Positions 45,880-55,041 of a DNA stretch of 64,000 nucleotides are shown here, piece by piece. Numbering within the stretch: position 1 is the first letter of the stretch; each line of letters starts with the position of its first letter. The position numbers and the translations under genes are program-made. A model generated the notes under the pieces. That model saw only the letters and a program-made list of their open reading frames with translations, did no database searches and had not been told where the DNA came from. The DNA is from Pirellulaceae bacterium (GTDB lineage: Bacteria; Planctomycetota; Planctomycetia; Pirellulales; Pirellulaceae): positions 620,001 through 684,000 of the forward strand of contig BPJV01000004.1 in NCBI GenBank assembly GCA_026004795.1, in the 5' to 3' direction.

Positions 45880-46491
45880 CTAATCACCAACCCGGTCGAT
45901 GAGCTGTTGCAGCTTTCGTTCGACAAGCTTCGCCTGGCCAACACGTTCGATGACGATGCCATCGGTGAGCATGCGGTTGAAAACCTGGGAACGAAGCGGA
46001 CCGGTATGATCAACAAAATCCGCAACATGGCCAGTCATCAACCGCAAGGAGCCGGTGCCGTCGGCATGCTCGACGCGAAGGATCTTCACGATCTCTCTCG
46101 GCATCACACTTTCCACGATCGTGTTCTTTCCGGCGCGAAGGATCAGGATTCGGCGATCCGTGATGGCGTACACTGTATTCCTTAATCGTCTGCCCCGCCA
46201 AAATGGCACGGACAGCATGCCGCAACCGATCAAGATGAAGGGCAGACCGAACAGCGGAAAGAACAATCGCATCGACGCATCCACCTCCTCCCCACGGGTA
46301 AGCGCAAACGCCATGCCGGTCCAAAAGAAGGCAAATGCGGTCCAGGGAATGGCGAATACCCAGATCAATGCGCTGGAGCGATCGAATAGAACCGGTTTGG
46401 GGGCACCAGACCACTGGAGGACCTCTCCGTCGGCAAGTTCGTCCTCGAGCTTCTGGGCGAGACGGTGCGGGATCATTGGATCGATAAACAT
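45880..46491 (-). CDS. Membrane protein with bacterial PH-like domain
   Basis: A 203-residue protein starting MFIDPMIPHRLAQKL at an ATG preceded by GGGGAGA. Two hydrophobic helices (about residues 45-65, 75-98) are followed by a PH-like beta domain with NTVYAITDRRILILRAG, the hallmark of the YdbT/bPH type. The frame continues upstream to 46581 and would overlap the SLC13 gene's end, but that part looks non-coding. Function unknown; the family is membrane-associated. No operon partner is evident beyond the SLC13 gene ending 68 bases upstream. Confidence 0.7.
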   Translation of the reverse strand: MFIDPMIPHRLAQKLEDELADGEVLQWSGAPKPVLFDRSSALIWVFAIPWTAFAFFWTGMAFALTRGEEVDASMRLFFPLFGLPFILIGCGMLSVPFWRGRRLRNTVYAITDRRILILRAGKNTIVESVMPREIVKILRVEHADGTGSLRLMTGHVADFVDHTGPLRSQVFNRMLTDGIVIERVGQAKLVERKLQQLIDRVGD

Positions 46492-46559
46492 CGAATCTCC
46501 CCTGGGTAGGAATTGACAAGGGCGAATCGCTCTCCAAGCATCATGCAGCGGCCGCCGGT

Positions 46560-48212
46560 TCACTGTCCTGACAAGCACCACCAGGCCACCGTTTCCGTTA
46601 CCAGCGGAATCAACACGATGGAAAGCAGATTCAGGCCGATGCCGGCACGCACCATCTGTGGCAAGCGAATATACCCCGAACCGAACACGATCGCATTAGG
46701 TGGTGTAGCTACGGGGAGCATGAAAGCGCAACTGGCCGCGATCGCCGCTGGTACCACCAAGCGAACCGGATGGATGCCCAGTCCCGGTGCCAGCGCGGCG
46801 AGTACGGGGACCAGCGACGTCGTTGTTGCGACATTGGAGGTCAGCTCCGTAAGAAACACGATCGCTGCCGAAACCGCGACGATCACCAACAGGTCGGAGG
46901 TGTCCCCTACCATCGTCGTGTAGCTGGCCAAATACTCTGCTACCCCATTGGCGCGGATCGCATAAGCGAGGCTAAGTCCACCACCGAACAACAGCAAGAT
47001 GTCCCACGGCGTCTTGGATGCCGTTTGCCAATCCATCAAGAATTGACGACGCTTCCAGTCCAGAGGCAGAATGAACAACATGATGGTGGCCACCATGACG
47101 ATTCCCGTGTCGGTCAAGCCACCCAGTGGACGCAGTTCCCCATCTCCCCATGGCAGCACCAGCGACGTCAACAGTGGGCGGAACAACCAACAGGCAACGG
47201 TGGATAGAAATACGACCGCGGTCATCCGCTCCGCCCTGCTCACCCTGCCCAATCGCTGCAACTGGCGATGGACCAGCTCCTGGCCACCGTCGAGAACCAA
47301 GTCGGTGATCGGAAACAAGCACCTGGTCAGCAGCCAATAAACGAGCGGCAGGAAAAGCGCGACCATGCTCAAGCCGATCGGCAGCCATCCGACAAAGCTG
47401 ATTTCCATTCGATACATTGGAGAGATGGAATCAGCAAGGAAACCGACAAGGAACGCGTTAGGTGGCGTTCCGATAATCGTGGCAACTCCGCCGATCGATG
47501 CCGAATAGGCGATCGCTAACAACAAGCAGGCTCCGAATCGGTCGACCGCTGTCGAGGCGTCGGAAGTCCGACCCTGGCGCAGCAAGCCAATCGTGCTCAT
47601 GGCGATCGGCAGCATCATGGCGGTGGTGGCGGTATTGGATACGAAGGCACTGAGCAATGCGGTGCTCAGCATAAATCCGGCAACCATGCGCGAGGCAGTC
47701 GTTCCGGTAATCAGCAAGCAGTTCAAGGCAATCCGTGTGCCCAAACCGCATTTTTCCATGGCAAAGGCCAGAATGAAGCCTCCGAAGTAAAGAAATATCA
47801 GGTGATGGGCGTAGGGCGCGGCGGCATCCTCCATCGTCGTGGCCCCCAGTAATGGAAAGACCGCCAACGGGAGCAGCGCGGTCACGGTGATCGGTACCGC
47901 TTCGCTCAACCACCATACCGCCATCCACACCATCACTGCTAGTGTCGCACGTCCTTCCCACGAGAAGTCACGGCGCTCGAGTGCCGGCCCCTCATGGGCG
48001 ACGTCGCCGTGGGGAGAAATGCCGGTGCCATGCTCGGCCGACCGTTGTTGCCCCACCGCAGGGAGCGACTGCCGGTTCGTCTCTGAGGCAACATGAAGAT
48101 AAGTACGAGGCAGCCCCAACAGACAACCGATGCATAAAGCAGGTCCGAGAAAAAAGCCCGTCCATTCGAAGATCTGCTTGCTAACTCCATTCGCTGCCGT
48201 GTAGACCGCCAT
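46560..48212 (-). CDS. SLC13/DASS family anion transporter
   Basis: A 550-residue Na+-coupled transporter of the divalent anion/sodium symporter family (CitT/SdcS type). Near residue 100, WMAVWWLSEAVPITVTALLPLAVFPLLG is the classic start of the family core. The first SNT site is AFVSNTATTAMMLPIAM and the second lies in LTELTSNVATTTSLVPVLAAL, which coordinate Na+ and dicarboxylate. The C-terminal PVATPPNAIVFGSG is also diagnostic. An extra 65-residue hydrophilic loop follows the first helix. Likely substrates are dicarboxylates or sulfate. The ATG at 48212 is only 14 bases from a REP-like repeat, so its promoter and leader must lie within or across the repeat array. Confidence 0.9.
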   Translation of the reverse strand: MAVYTAANGVSKQIFEWTGFFLGPALCIGCLLGLPRTYLHVASETNRQSLPAVGQQRSAEHGTGISPHGDVAHEGPALERRDFSWEGRATLAVMVWMAVWWLSEAVPITVTALLPLAVFPLLGATTMEDAAAPYAHHLIFLYFGGFILAFAMEKCGLGTRIALNCLLITGTTASRMVAGFMLSTALLSAFVSNTATTAMMLPIAMSTIGLLRQGRTSDASTAVDRFGACLLLAIAYSASIGGVATIIGTPPNAFLVGFLADSISPMYRMEISFVGWLPIGLSMVALFLPLVYWLLTRCLFPITDLVLDGGQELVHRQLQRLGRVSRAERMTAVVFLSTVACWLFRPLLTSLVLPWGDGELRPLGGLTDTGIVMVATIMLFILPLDWKRRQFLMDWQTASKTPWDILLLFGGGLSLAYAIRANGVAEYLASYTTMVGDTSDLLVIVAVSAAIVFLTELTSNVATTTSLVPVLAALAPGLGIHPVRLVVPAAIAASCAFMLPVATPPNAIVFGSGYIRLPQMVRAGIGLNLLSIVLIPLVTETVAWWCLSGQ

Positions 48213-48226
48213 CGCCTCGCCTATCC

Positions 48227-48447
48227 CGTAGTGGAATTCGCCAGAATTCCCTGATCACGCTATTTGATCACCCGTAGTGGACTTCGCCAAAAGTCCCTCT
48301 ATCTCTGTAGTGGCCTTCGCCAGAAGTCCATCTTTCTTCGTGGTGATATTCGCCAGAATGCCCTCTATCCCCATCGTGGCCTTCGCCAGAAGTCCGCGAA
48401 ACACCTTCGCCAGGATTCCTGCTAGACATTACCTTTGCCAGAATCCC
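48227..48447 (+). repeat. REP-like repeat array, forward copies R1-R7
   Basis: Seven copies of a 24-base unit with a GTAG head followed by an imperfect palindrome: arms GGAATTC and GAATTCC around a GCCA loop, or the variant arms GGACTTC and GAAGTCC. Copies: 48227-48250 (perfect), 48273-48296, 48306-48329, 48339-48362, 48374-48395, 48401-48419 and 48427-48447. Quality decays steadily from the first to the last. The architecture (GTAG plus hairpin) is that of REP elements mobilised by RAYT transposases in other bacteria. They lie directly upstream of the SLC13 start. Confidence 0.85.
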
Positions 48448-48562
48448 CTATCGATCAAGATCACGACCACGATAGCACATCTCTCCTCGAGGTACGCCCG
48501 CGTATCGTCCGCTTGCCCTTTCTTACTTTGTCTGAGCGCTGCCGCGGCTACCTATGGGATCA

Positions 48563-48727
48563 GGGGTTTTTGGCAGATTCTAACTGGCGGGGTAGGAGAA
48601 TTCTGGTGTGATCAGGGAATTCTGGTGAATTTCACTACGGGTGCAAGGGAATTCTGGCGTGATCAGGGAATTCTGGCGAATTCCACTACAGGTGCGTGAC
48701 GAGGGAATTCTGGTGAATTCGACTACG
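48563..48727 (-). repeat. REP-like repeat array, reverse copies
   Basis: Copies of the same unit in opposite orientation: 48616-48639, 48667-48690 and 48704-48727. Half copies occur at about 48597-48611 and 48648-48658, and a decayed one near 48563. The second extended copy (48657-48689) is a perfect 33-base inverted repeat of the first forward copy (48228-48260), including the ten-base tail CTGATCACGC. Heads face outward, so forward and reverse groups form a REPIN-like inverted arrangement. The array ends six bases before the kinase stop codon. Confidence 0.85.
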
Positions 48728-48732
48728 GGTGT

Positions 48733-49929
48733 TCAGACCGTGGGGGGAAGCGTCCAACTCGATGAACTCCCAGATTCGGAGGAATCCGGTACAGCTAACG
48801 CCTCGATGCGAAACACCTCTTCCAACAACACACGAATGTCGTTCGTGTATTCACTGGCCAGATGCCCAAACACCAACTGGCGATGAAACTCCGCAGCACC
48901 TCCTTGTAACAGCTCGGCCGCCTCCGCACTGGGGAAACGCTTCGTCGGGTCGGGGGCAATCAAGCGGCGGCAGAAGTTCATCAAATGGTCATTGCAGCTT
49001 ACGTCGGGCGGCAGCACTTCGGCCAACCGCGCGGGCAAGCTCCTTTTCGCTTCCAGCAATTCCTGATAATCGGCTTCGCTGGGGAAACAGCTACGGCCGG
49101 CCAGCATCTCGATCAGCACGTAACCGACACTTGCCAAATCACTTTGTGGCGTCGAATGGGCTCCTTCCAGGACTTCGGGCGCCGCATAAGCGGGGGTGCA
49201 CGCTCGAGTCGCCGGCGGGTGATCCATCTCGAACGCCGACCCCATGTCGATGAGCTTGGCCGCGCCGGTTTTCTTCAGCATAATGTTGGCGGGTTTGATG
49301 TCACCATGGACGATTCCGTGGCGATGCAAAGCTGCCAGGGCCGCCAGGCAATCGCGTACCACGGCCACCGCCACCCCCGCCTTAAACCTCGTCTGCTCAG
49401 GTCCCCGCGTCGCAATCACCCGTTCGATGTAGGCCCACCGCTCCGGTTCCGTCAGTTTTTGAATCAGATCCAGGCGATCCGGGTTCACCAACTGCCGCAA
49501 GTCGATGCCGTCGACCCATTCCATCACCATGATCCGAATACGATTCTGGTCGACGAAGTCTTGGACGCTGAGCAGGTTATCGTGCTGAATCATGGCGATG
49601 CGACTGGCCACCCGAGCGATGCGCTCCATGGCGGCAGCATACATTTCTGCCGTGGCGAATCGATCTGGACTGAAGACCTTCATGGCCACCGGTTGGGTGA
49701 AGCCATCAGCCCCCTTACGTACACTCAGATAGACGATCCCCTGCCCACCCCGCCCGAGCTCTCGCTCGAAATAATGGTACGTCGTCCATTGAACACGTTT
49801 GGACTGCAACAAAGCGTCGTACCTTCCCTGGAGCTCGACGGCTATGCGGCTCTTCGCAGCGCGGATACCAGCGGCGTCGCGAGTACGCCCATCTTCCATC
49901 CTAGTGGTCGACGACATGGTGGATTTCAT
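48733..49929 (-). CDS. Serine/threonine protein kinase, Hanks type, soluble
   Basis: A 398-residue kinase without a transmembrane segment. The glycine loop is GRGGQGIVY (59-67), the ATP lysine is K84 in VAMKVF, and the catalytic loop is HGDIKPANIML (D210, N215). The usual DFG is DMG (228-230). The activation segment ends in APE (250-252). Residues 1-50 are a charged helix ahead of the domain. After the kinase core (about 55-340) a 55-residue tail has no recognised domain. A 50-residue insertion lies between the hinge (MVMEWVDGIDL) and helix E. No phosphatase, regulator or substrate gene is adjacent. The gene is isolated between two REP-like arrays, and a hairpin (49941-49959) lies 12 bases ahead of its ATG. 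Confidence 0.9.
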   Translation of the reverse strand: MKSTMSSTTRMEDGRTRDAAGIRAAKSRIAVELQGRYDALLQSKRVQWTTYHYFERELGRGGQGIVYLSVRKGADGFTQPVAMKVFSPDRFATAEMYAAAMERIARVASRIAMIQHDNLLSVQDFVDQNRIRIMVMEWVDGIDLRQLVNPDRLDLIQKLTEPERWAYIERVIATRGPEQTRFKAGVAVAVVRDCLAALAALHRHGIVHGDIKPANIMLKKTGAAKLIDMGSAFEMDHPPATRACTPAYAAPEVLEGAHSTPQSDLASVGYVLIEMLAGRSCFPSEADYQELLEAKRSLPARLAEVLPPDVSCNDHLMNFCRRLIAPDPTKRFPSAEAAELLQGGAAEFHRQLVFGHLASEYTNDIRVLLEEVFRIEALAVPDSSESGSSSSWTLPPTV

Positions 49930-49940
49930 AAGGTTGATTG

Positions 49941-49959
49941 GGGTGCCTGGCGGGCACCC
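49941..49959 (-). promoter_or_regulatory. Hairpin just upstream of the kinase start
   Basis: GGGTGCC (49941-49947) pairs with GGCACCC (49953-49959) around a five-base loop, ending 12 bases before the kinase ATG on its strand. It overlaps where a ribosome binding site would lie, so it might limit translation. It is not a REP copy. Confidence 0.35.
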
Positions 49960-50044
49960 ATCGCTTCGAAAAATCGGGCCGAGTGAAGACGAGAAAATAC
50001 TTCAGGTCGGTGACATTGAGTGTTGTTAGGCTCCGTACTCTACT

Positions 50045-50144
50045 CGTAGTGGAATTCGCCAGAATTCCTGAACAACAGGTAGAGGACTTCGCCAGAATTC
50101 CTAGCTACCCAACGATGAGTCGCAGCGGACTTCGCCAGAATTCC
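50045..50144 (+). repeat. REP-like repeat array, three forward copies
   Basis: Copies at 50045-50068 (identical to the best copy of the first array), 50078-50101 and 50121-50144. The last two keep the GGACTTC arm on the left but GAATTCC on the right, so their palindromes are imperfect. They repeat every 43 bases together with a trailing CT(A/G)GCTACCCAA block, implying a local tandem duplication. Upstream of the kinase gene on its strand. Confidence 0.85.
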
Positions 50145-50279
50145 TGGCTACCCAAACTGGAAACCTTCTGACTGCACCATGCCGTTCGACCGATGCGCAA
50201 CCTTCTTCTCGGATTGAGGGCTGCAGAGGATCGCGATTAACTATACCGAAACGGCCCACTCACGCCAATCGCCCCACGA

Positions 50280-50524
50280 TGTAGTGGACTTCTCCAGAAG
50301 TCCACTATAGCGATGTAGACCCGTACGCCCTTAACGGACTTCGCCAGAAGTCCCGCACATCGTAGTCCAACCACCGCCAAAATGAACGCGGAGAAACTGG
50401 GACCGATGAGAGCCATCAAAAGGAATGCTGCCGAATTGGGGACGGCAAGATTTTCGAGGTGACGGCTTTCTGGCGAATTCCACTACGTGTTAATTATCCG
50501 GGAATTCTGGCGAATTCCACTACG
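50280..50524. repeat. REP-like inverted pair array between kinase and ftsH
   Basis: Forward copies at 50280-50303 and 50330-50353 carry GGACTTC/GAAGTCC arms (the first with TCCA in place of GCCA). Reverse copies at 50464-50487 and 50501-50524 carry the GGAATTC/GAATTCC arms. Heads face outward as in the first array. The last copy includes the TAG stop codon of ftsH within its GTAG head. Confidence 0.85.
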
Positions 50525-52643
50525 TGTTGTGACCAGGCTCGGCGCGTGGGTTCTCGTCGTTCGCAGTATCCTTGCCGACGGGAGTCCTCTCCGGTTGGGG
50601 CGGGGGCCGTCGAACGTCTTGGGTACCATAGGCCATTCGCGGTCCGGGGATGGACTCGTCGATGATCTTGGCCAGCTCCTGCGCATCGATTACTTCGACC
50701 TCGATCAATCGTCGGGTGACGCTCTCTAGCGCTTCCCGGCGCTCGATCAGAATCTGGCGTGCACGGTGCGCCATCTCCTCGATGATCCGGCGGACCTCTT
50801 CGTCGATCTCCCGCGCGGTCTGTTCGCTGAACTCGCGGGCCGCCGGCTCGTGCCCTCCACCAAGAAATGGGCTGCGGCCACTCTCGCGATAATTGACGCG
50901 GCCCAACCGGCTCATGCCGAATTCCATGACCATGCTGCGCGCAATGGCCGTCGCGCGTTCCAGATCGTTCTGCGCACCGGTGCTGATGTCAGAAAAAATC
51001 ATTTCCTCGGCCAGAGTTCCAGCCAGCAGAACTTGCATCTGCGCTTCCAGCTCCGCCTTGGTCATCAAGAATCGCTCCCCTGCCGGACGTTGCATCGTAT
51101 AGCCAAGTGCAGCCAGGCCGCGTGGGATGATGGACACCTTGTGCACTGGATCGGTATTGGGGAGGGAATAGGCGACCAGGGCGTGGGCCGCTTCATGGTA
51201 CGCCACGCGACGCTTTTCCTCTTCATCCATCACGCGGCCCTTCTTCTCCAGGCCAGCGGTCACCCGTTCGACTGCTTCATCAAACTCCGCTTGCCCCACG
51301 AGATTCTTGTTCTTGCGCGCCGCCAACAAGGCGGCTTCATTGACCAGATTGGCCAAATCGGCTCCACTGAACCCACTGGTAATCGACGCGATGTGTTCCA
51401 ATTCGACGTCCGGGCCCAGCTTCACATTGCGGACGTGGACTTTGAGAATCTCCGCCCGCCCCGACTTATCAGGACGGTCGACCAACACGTGGCGATCGAA
51501 GCGGCCAGGGCGCAGCAATGCAGGATCGAGCGTCTCTGGTCTGTTGGTGGCCCCGATAATGATGATGCCCGTATTGGGGTCGAATCCGTCCATCTCGACC
51601 AGCAAGGCGTTGAGCGTCTGCTCGCGCTCGTCATGCACACCGACGACGCTGCCACTGCGGCTTTTTCCCAAGGCGTCCAACTCGTCGATAAAGATGATGC
51701 AGGGCGACTTGGCGCTGGCCTGCTGGAACATATCACGCACTCGAGCGGCACCGACGCCAACGAACATCTCCACGAAATCGCTCCCTGACAGGCTGAAGAA
51801 CGGCACCCCTGCCTCCCCAGCGATCGCTTTGGCCAACAAAGTCTTGCCAGTACCTGGAGGCCCCACCAGCAACACGCCTTTGGGAATCCGCCCCCCCAAC
51901 CGCTGGTATTTTTCCGGGTACTTCAGAAAGTCGACAATCTCGCGAACTTCCTCGACCGCCTCATCGACCCCGGCAATATCATCGAACGTAATTCCTATGT
52001 CGTCTTGAACGTAAAGACGTCCCCGCGACCGTCCGAAGGACATGGGAGAACCGACCCCACCAATCTTCCGCGCAATCATCATCAATACCAACAGACCAAT
52101 GCCCAGTATGATGAGCATGGGTCCATATTGGTCCAGAAAGCTTGGCCCGTCGGCATAAAACCAATCGACGTTGCTTGCATCCAGCGCGGCCCGCAATTCG
52201 GCCGACGTTTGATCCGTGTCGTCCTTATTGGTGCGGAAATTGACGTACGCCCCCTCGCCCTGGGGGGTGCCACCCTTAAAGACGCGTTTGAATACCTCGC
52301 CATGAACGGTGTTGTCGTCCACGCGCACATTGCGAATCCGCGACAGTTCGATGATCGTATCGGGCGAACCGGTAGATTGAATCTCGATCCGGCCGGGCGT
52401 GGGGACCTGTTGCTTTTGCCCTTGGGGATCAACCACCTCGCGATATTCGACCAGCCGCGTGCTTCCCTTCGATTCGTAACGCGTTGCCTGAAGCAGCGCG
52501 ATCAAGTCGGGATACTTGATGCGTAGGATGGCATTGTTCATCACGAACATGCCCACTGACAAAATGATGATCGACGTCAGCACAAGGTACCAAGCCCAGT
52601 TGGTATGACGTCCGTCATCCCTCTTATCGTGGTCTTCGTCCAT
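50520..52643 (-). CDS. ftsH: ATP-dependent zinc metalloprotease FtsH
   Basis: A 707-residue membrane-bound AAA+ protease that degrades misfolded or regulatory membrane and soluble proteins. Transmembrane helices at about 16-38 and 174-192 flank an extracytoplasmic domain. Walker A GPPGTGKT (261-268), Walker [11 protein letters not shown] (316-325), the pore motif FVGVGA, the second region of homology [20 protein letters not shown] and the zinc site HEAAH (483-487) are all intact. The C-terminal tail is proline-rich and ends in HNT. The stop codon TAG lies inside a REP-like repeat, so the tail may have been set by repeat insertion. The gene is followed by the REP arrays and then the kinase. 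Confidence 0.97.
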   Translation of the reverse strand: MDEDHDKRDDGRHTNWAWYLVLTSIIILSVGMFVMNNAILRIKYPDLIALLQATRYESKGSTRLVEYREVVDPQGQKQQVPTPGRIEIQSTGSPDTIIELSRIRNVRVDDNTVHGEVFKRVFKGGTPQGEGAYVNFRTNKDDTDQTSAELRAALDASNVDWFYADGPSFLDQYGPMLIILGIGLLVLMMIARKIGGVGSPMSFGRSRGRLYVQDDIGITFDDIAGVDEAVEEVREIVDFLKYPEKYQRLGGRIPKGVLLVGPPGTGKTLLAKAIAGEAGVPFFSLSGSDFVEMFVGVGAARVRDMFQQASAKSPCIIFIDELDALGKSRSGSVVGVHDEREQTLNALLVEMDGFDPNTGIIIIGATNRPETLDPALLRPGRFDRHVLVDRPDKSGRAEILKVHVRNVKLGPDVELEHIASITSGFSGADLANLVNEAALLAARKNKNLVGQAEFDEAVERVTAGLEKKGRVMDEEEKRRVAYHEAAHALVAYSLPNTDPVHKVSIIPRGLAALGYTMQRPAGERFLMTKAELEAQMQVLLAGTLAEEMIFSDISTGAQNDLERATAIARSMVMEFGMSRLGRVNYRESGRSPFLGGGHEPAAREFSEQTAREIDEEVRRIIEEMAHRARQILIERREALESVTRRLIEVEVIDAQELAKIIDESIPGPRMAYGTQDVRRPPPQPERTPVGKDTANDENPRAEPGHNT

Positions 52644-52895
52644 GTTGTTCCATTGAGTGAAAGGAGTAGGTAATCAGTCGATCGGCCGCGAGCTGCCTAG
52701 GGTGACGGCCGTACTGAAAGTATAGCGGCCGGTGGGACACTCGGGCACAATTCCTGGGTGGAGGGCGAGCCGGCGCGTCCTTGGGCATCCCGCACAACGC
52801 GTCCATCCGGCGTCAAGCGTGCTTGGCCGTGCCGAGCGGGCGCCGTATAGGCGGCTTTTGCCGCCGCGGTTGCCTCTCCACGCATGCTTCCCCAC

Positions 52896-54041
52896 CTAGC
52901 GGGCAACGTCCGCCAAGGAGCGATCGTAAACGCGGTAGGTTTTCGTACGGCGGACCCCCCCGCGTTCCAATGTCTTGCGGGACAGATGGTTCGACTCCAG
53001 CACCCAGGAGAACTCACCGTGCGTGACCCCCAATCGTAGGACGTCCTCGAGCATGCGATTGAGGGCCAACAATCCGAATCCCCATTTCTGGTATTCGGGG
53101 AGCACATTGGCACTGAGCAGGCGGATTTTGGTGATCTTGCGCCGTCCGGCCAACAGGCGCAGCCAGCCGAACGGCAGTAGACGACCGTCGATCTTCTTGA
53201 TGATTTGATTGTAGTCCATCAAGCCGAATCCGGCTCCGATGGTGTTGCCATCCACTTCGACAAACGTGGTCAGTTCCGGCAACAGCAAGTACTTCAGCGC
53301 TTTGGCCTGATGAGCCACCTCGCCTGGCGATAAAGGGACGAATCCCCAGGTGGAAATGAGCGACTTGTTGTAGATATCCAAAAACAGATTGACTTCCTCA
53401 TCAAACCGACTGGGGTCGAAGGGACGCACGCGGACGTTGAATCGCCGCTGTATTTCCTCCACGACGAAGTGTAGTTTCGGGTCGAGGTTGGCCAGCATGG
53501 AAACGTCGCCTTCGTAAGCGTACAGGTCCTGCGACTTCTCGAACCCGAATTCGGTGATCAAGCGATCATGGTACGGTGGATTGTAGGTCATCATGAATGT
53601 GGGAGGCGAATCGAAGCCTTCGACAAGCGTCCCCAATTCGTAATTCAAGCTCGGGTTGATCGGACCACGAATGTCGGTCATGCCCTGTTCGGCCAGATAG
53701 TTGCAGGCAGCAGAAAACAGCGCATTGGACACGTGTGGATCATCGATCGATTCAAAAAAACCGAAGAATCCACGGCGCTCCTCATACCGCTCATTGTGCC
53801 CGTAATTGATGATCGCGGAGATGCGCCCCACCGGCCGACCATCGCGCAGAGCGATGAAATTCTCGATCTTATTGCGCTGGTAGAATGGGTGCCGGCGGAA
53901 GCCCAACATCTCTTGTTGATGCAGGATCAGAGGCGGCACCCAGTGGGGATCGCCGGCGTACAGGTCCCACAGCAAGCGAATGAATTTTCGCTGCAGTACC
54001 CGATTCTTGCCTACTACTTCGATGGTTAAAGGACTGCTCAT
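52896..54041 (-). CDS. GNAT-fold acyltransferase-like protein (YghO type)
   Basis: A 381-residue protein of the family that contains E. coli YghO. It looks like two GNAT-like halves. The N-terminal half has ALRDGRPVGRISAIINYGHNE and FGFFESIDDPHV, an acetyl-CoA fold pattern. The central GPINPSLNYELGTLVEGF block is the family's best mark. The C-terminal half has YQKWGFGLLALNRML and FSWVLESNHLSRKTLERGG, resembling the CoA-binding end of GNAT proteins. The reaction is unknown. Its gene begins 14 bases after fabI on the same strand, so the product may modify an acyl-derived lipid. The start at 54041 is well placed for the conserved N-terminus. Confidence 0.75.
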   Translation of the reverse strand: MSSPLTIEVVGKNRVLQRKFIRLLWDLYAGDPHWVPPLILHQQEMLGFRRHPFYQRNKIENFIALRDGRPVGRISAIINYGHNERYEERRGFFGFFESIDDPHVSNALFSAACNYLAEQGMTDIRGPINPSLNYELGTLVEGFDSPPTFMMTYNPPYHDRLITEFGFEKSQDLYAYEGDVSMLANLDPKLHFVVEEIQRRFNVRVRPFDPSRFDEEVNLFLDIYNKSLISTWGFVPLSPGEVAHQAKALKYLLLPELTTFVEVDGNTIGAGFGLMDYNQIIKKIDGRLLPFGWLRLLAGRRKITKIRLLSANVLPEYQKWGFGLLALNRMLEDVLRLGVTHGEFSWVLESNHLSRKTLERGGVRRTKTYRVYDRSLADVAR

Positions 54042-54055
54042 AGGTTCCAGTTCGA

Positions 54056-54868
54056 TTAATGATCGACAGGGGATCGCATGGCCGATTCGATGATGCGACG
54101 ATCAAAATAATTGATGCTCATGCCGGCATCAACAACAATGGTTTGCGCGGTAATTCCGCTGGAACGAGGGCTGAGCAAGAAGGCTGCCGTGTTGGCCACC
54201 TCTTGGGTCTGCACCGCTCGGCGGCGAGGAATCACCTGCTCGGCATAGAGGAACGCATCGACATACCCAGGGATTCCTGCCGAGGCGCTGGTCTTCAGCA
54301 GGCCAGCACCCACGGCGTTGAATCGCACCTCGCTAAAGGCACTGAACGACTTGGTGAGAAAGGCCAAGGAGGAATCGAGCGCGGCTTTGATGGGAGCCAT
54401 GAATCCGTACGATTCGCTGGCCATCCGCGTGGTGGAGATACTGATGGTGACCACCGACGCATCGCGCGCCATCAGGTCCTTCAGGGCATTGCTCATGGCC
54501 ACCAAGGAGAAGCAACTGATGTCCACCGCCTGGAGAAACTGTCGGCGCGTGGTTTCGTGAAACGGACGGACTCCCTCGCTGTAGTCGGCAAAGGCAATCG
54601 AATGCAGCACGCCGTGCAGCGCGCCGTGATCCTGCAGTCGTTCGGCCAATGCATCGATCTCCGCCTGGTGCTCGACGTCGCACACGTAGATGGGAGCATC
54701 CCCGAGAAGGCGCGCCAACTGATCTCGACGGTGCTGGTTGCGCACCACATAGATCACTTCCGCCCCAGCCTCGAGCAACACCCGAGCCGTGTGGAAGGCC
54801 ACACTCTTCTTGTTGGCAACTCCCTGCACCAAAATGCGTTTATCTTTCAGTTGCAAGAAATCTTGCAT
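54056..54868 (-). CDS. fabI: Enoyl-ACP reductase FabI
   Basis: A 270-residue short-chain dehydrogenase that reduces trans-2-enoyl-ACP in the last step of fatty acid elongation. Diagnostic parts are [16 protein letters not shown] near the N-terminus (modified Rossmann motif), [15 protein letters not shown], and the catalytic YGFMAPIK (Tyr-x6-Lys, the FabI-type spacing), then [21 protein letters not shown]. The open frame extends to 55006, but ATG 54868 ([16 protein letters not shown]) matches the usual start and is preceded by an AGGA. It sits between fabZ and the GNAT-like gene in a co-directional block, so it may be a dedicated copy rather than the housekeeping gene. Confidence 0.9.
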   Translation of the reverse strand: MQDFLQLKDKRILVQGVANKKSVAFHTARVLLEAGAEVIYVVRNQHRRDQLARLLGDAPIYVCDVEHQAEIDALAERLQDHGALHGVLHSIAFADYSEGVRPFHETTRRQFLQAVDISCFSLVAMSNALKDLMARDASVVTISISTTRMASESYGFMAPIKAALDSSLAFLTKSFSAFSEVRFNAVGAGLLKTSASAGIPGYVDAFLYAEQVIPRRRAVQTQEVANTAAFLLSPRSSGITAQTIVVDAGMSINYFDRRIIESAMRSPVDH

Positions 54869-55041
54869 CCCCGCTATCCTTCTCGGCCGGTGAATGTATT
54901 TGACATAGGAGTTATCGATATCCTGGCGGAGGACATGGCTTGATGAGCAACCGTCACGTCCGGACGCGCAGCCCCGCTGGTAGCGGTGGCGGCAAACGGA
55001 CATCACGCGACATCACCACCGATGCACCAGGAGCGGAATAA

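Noticed and set aside
48227..50524. CRISPR array
   Set aside because: Repeat spacing is irregular, copies occur in both orientations, sequences between them are not uniform spacers, and no cas genes are near.
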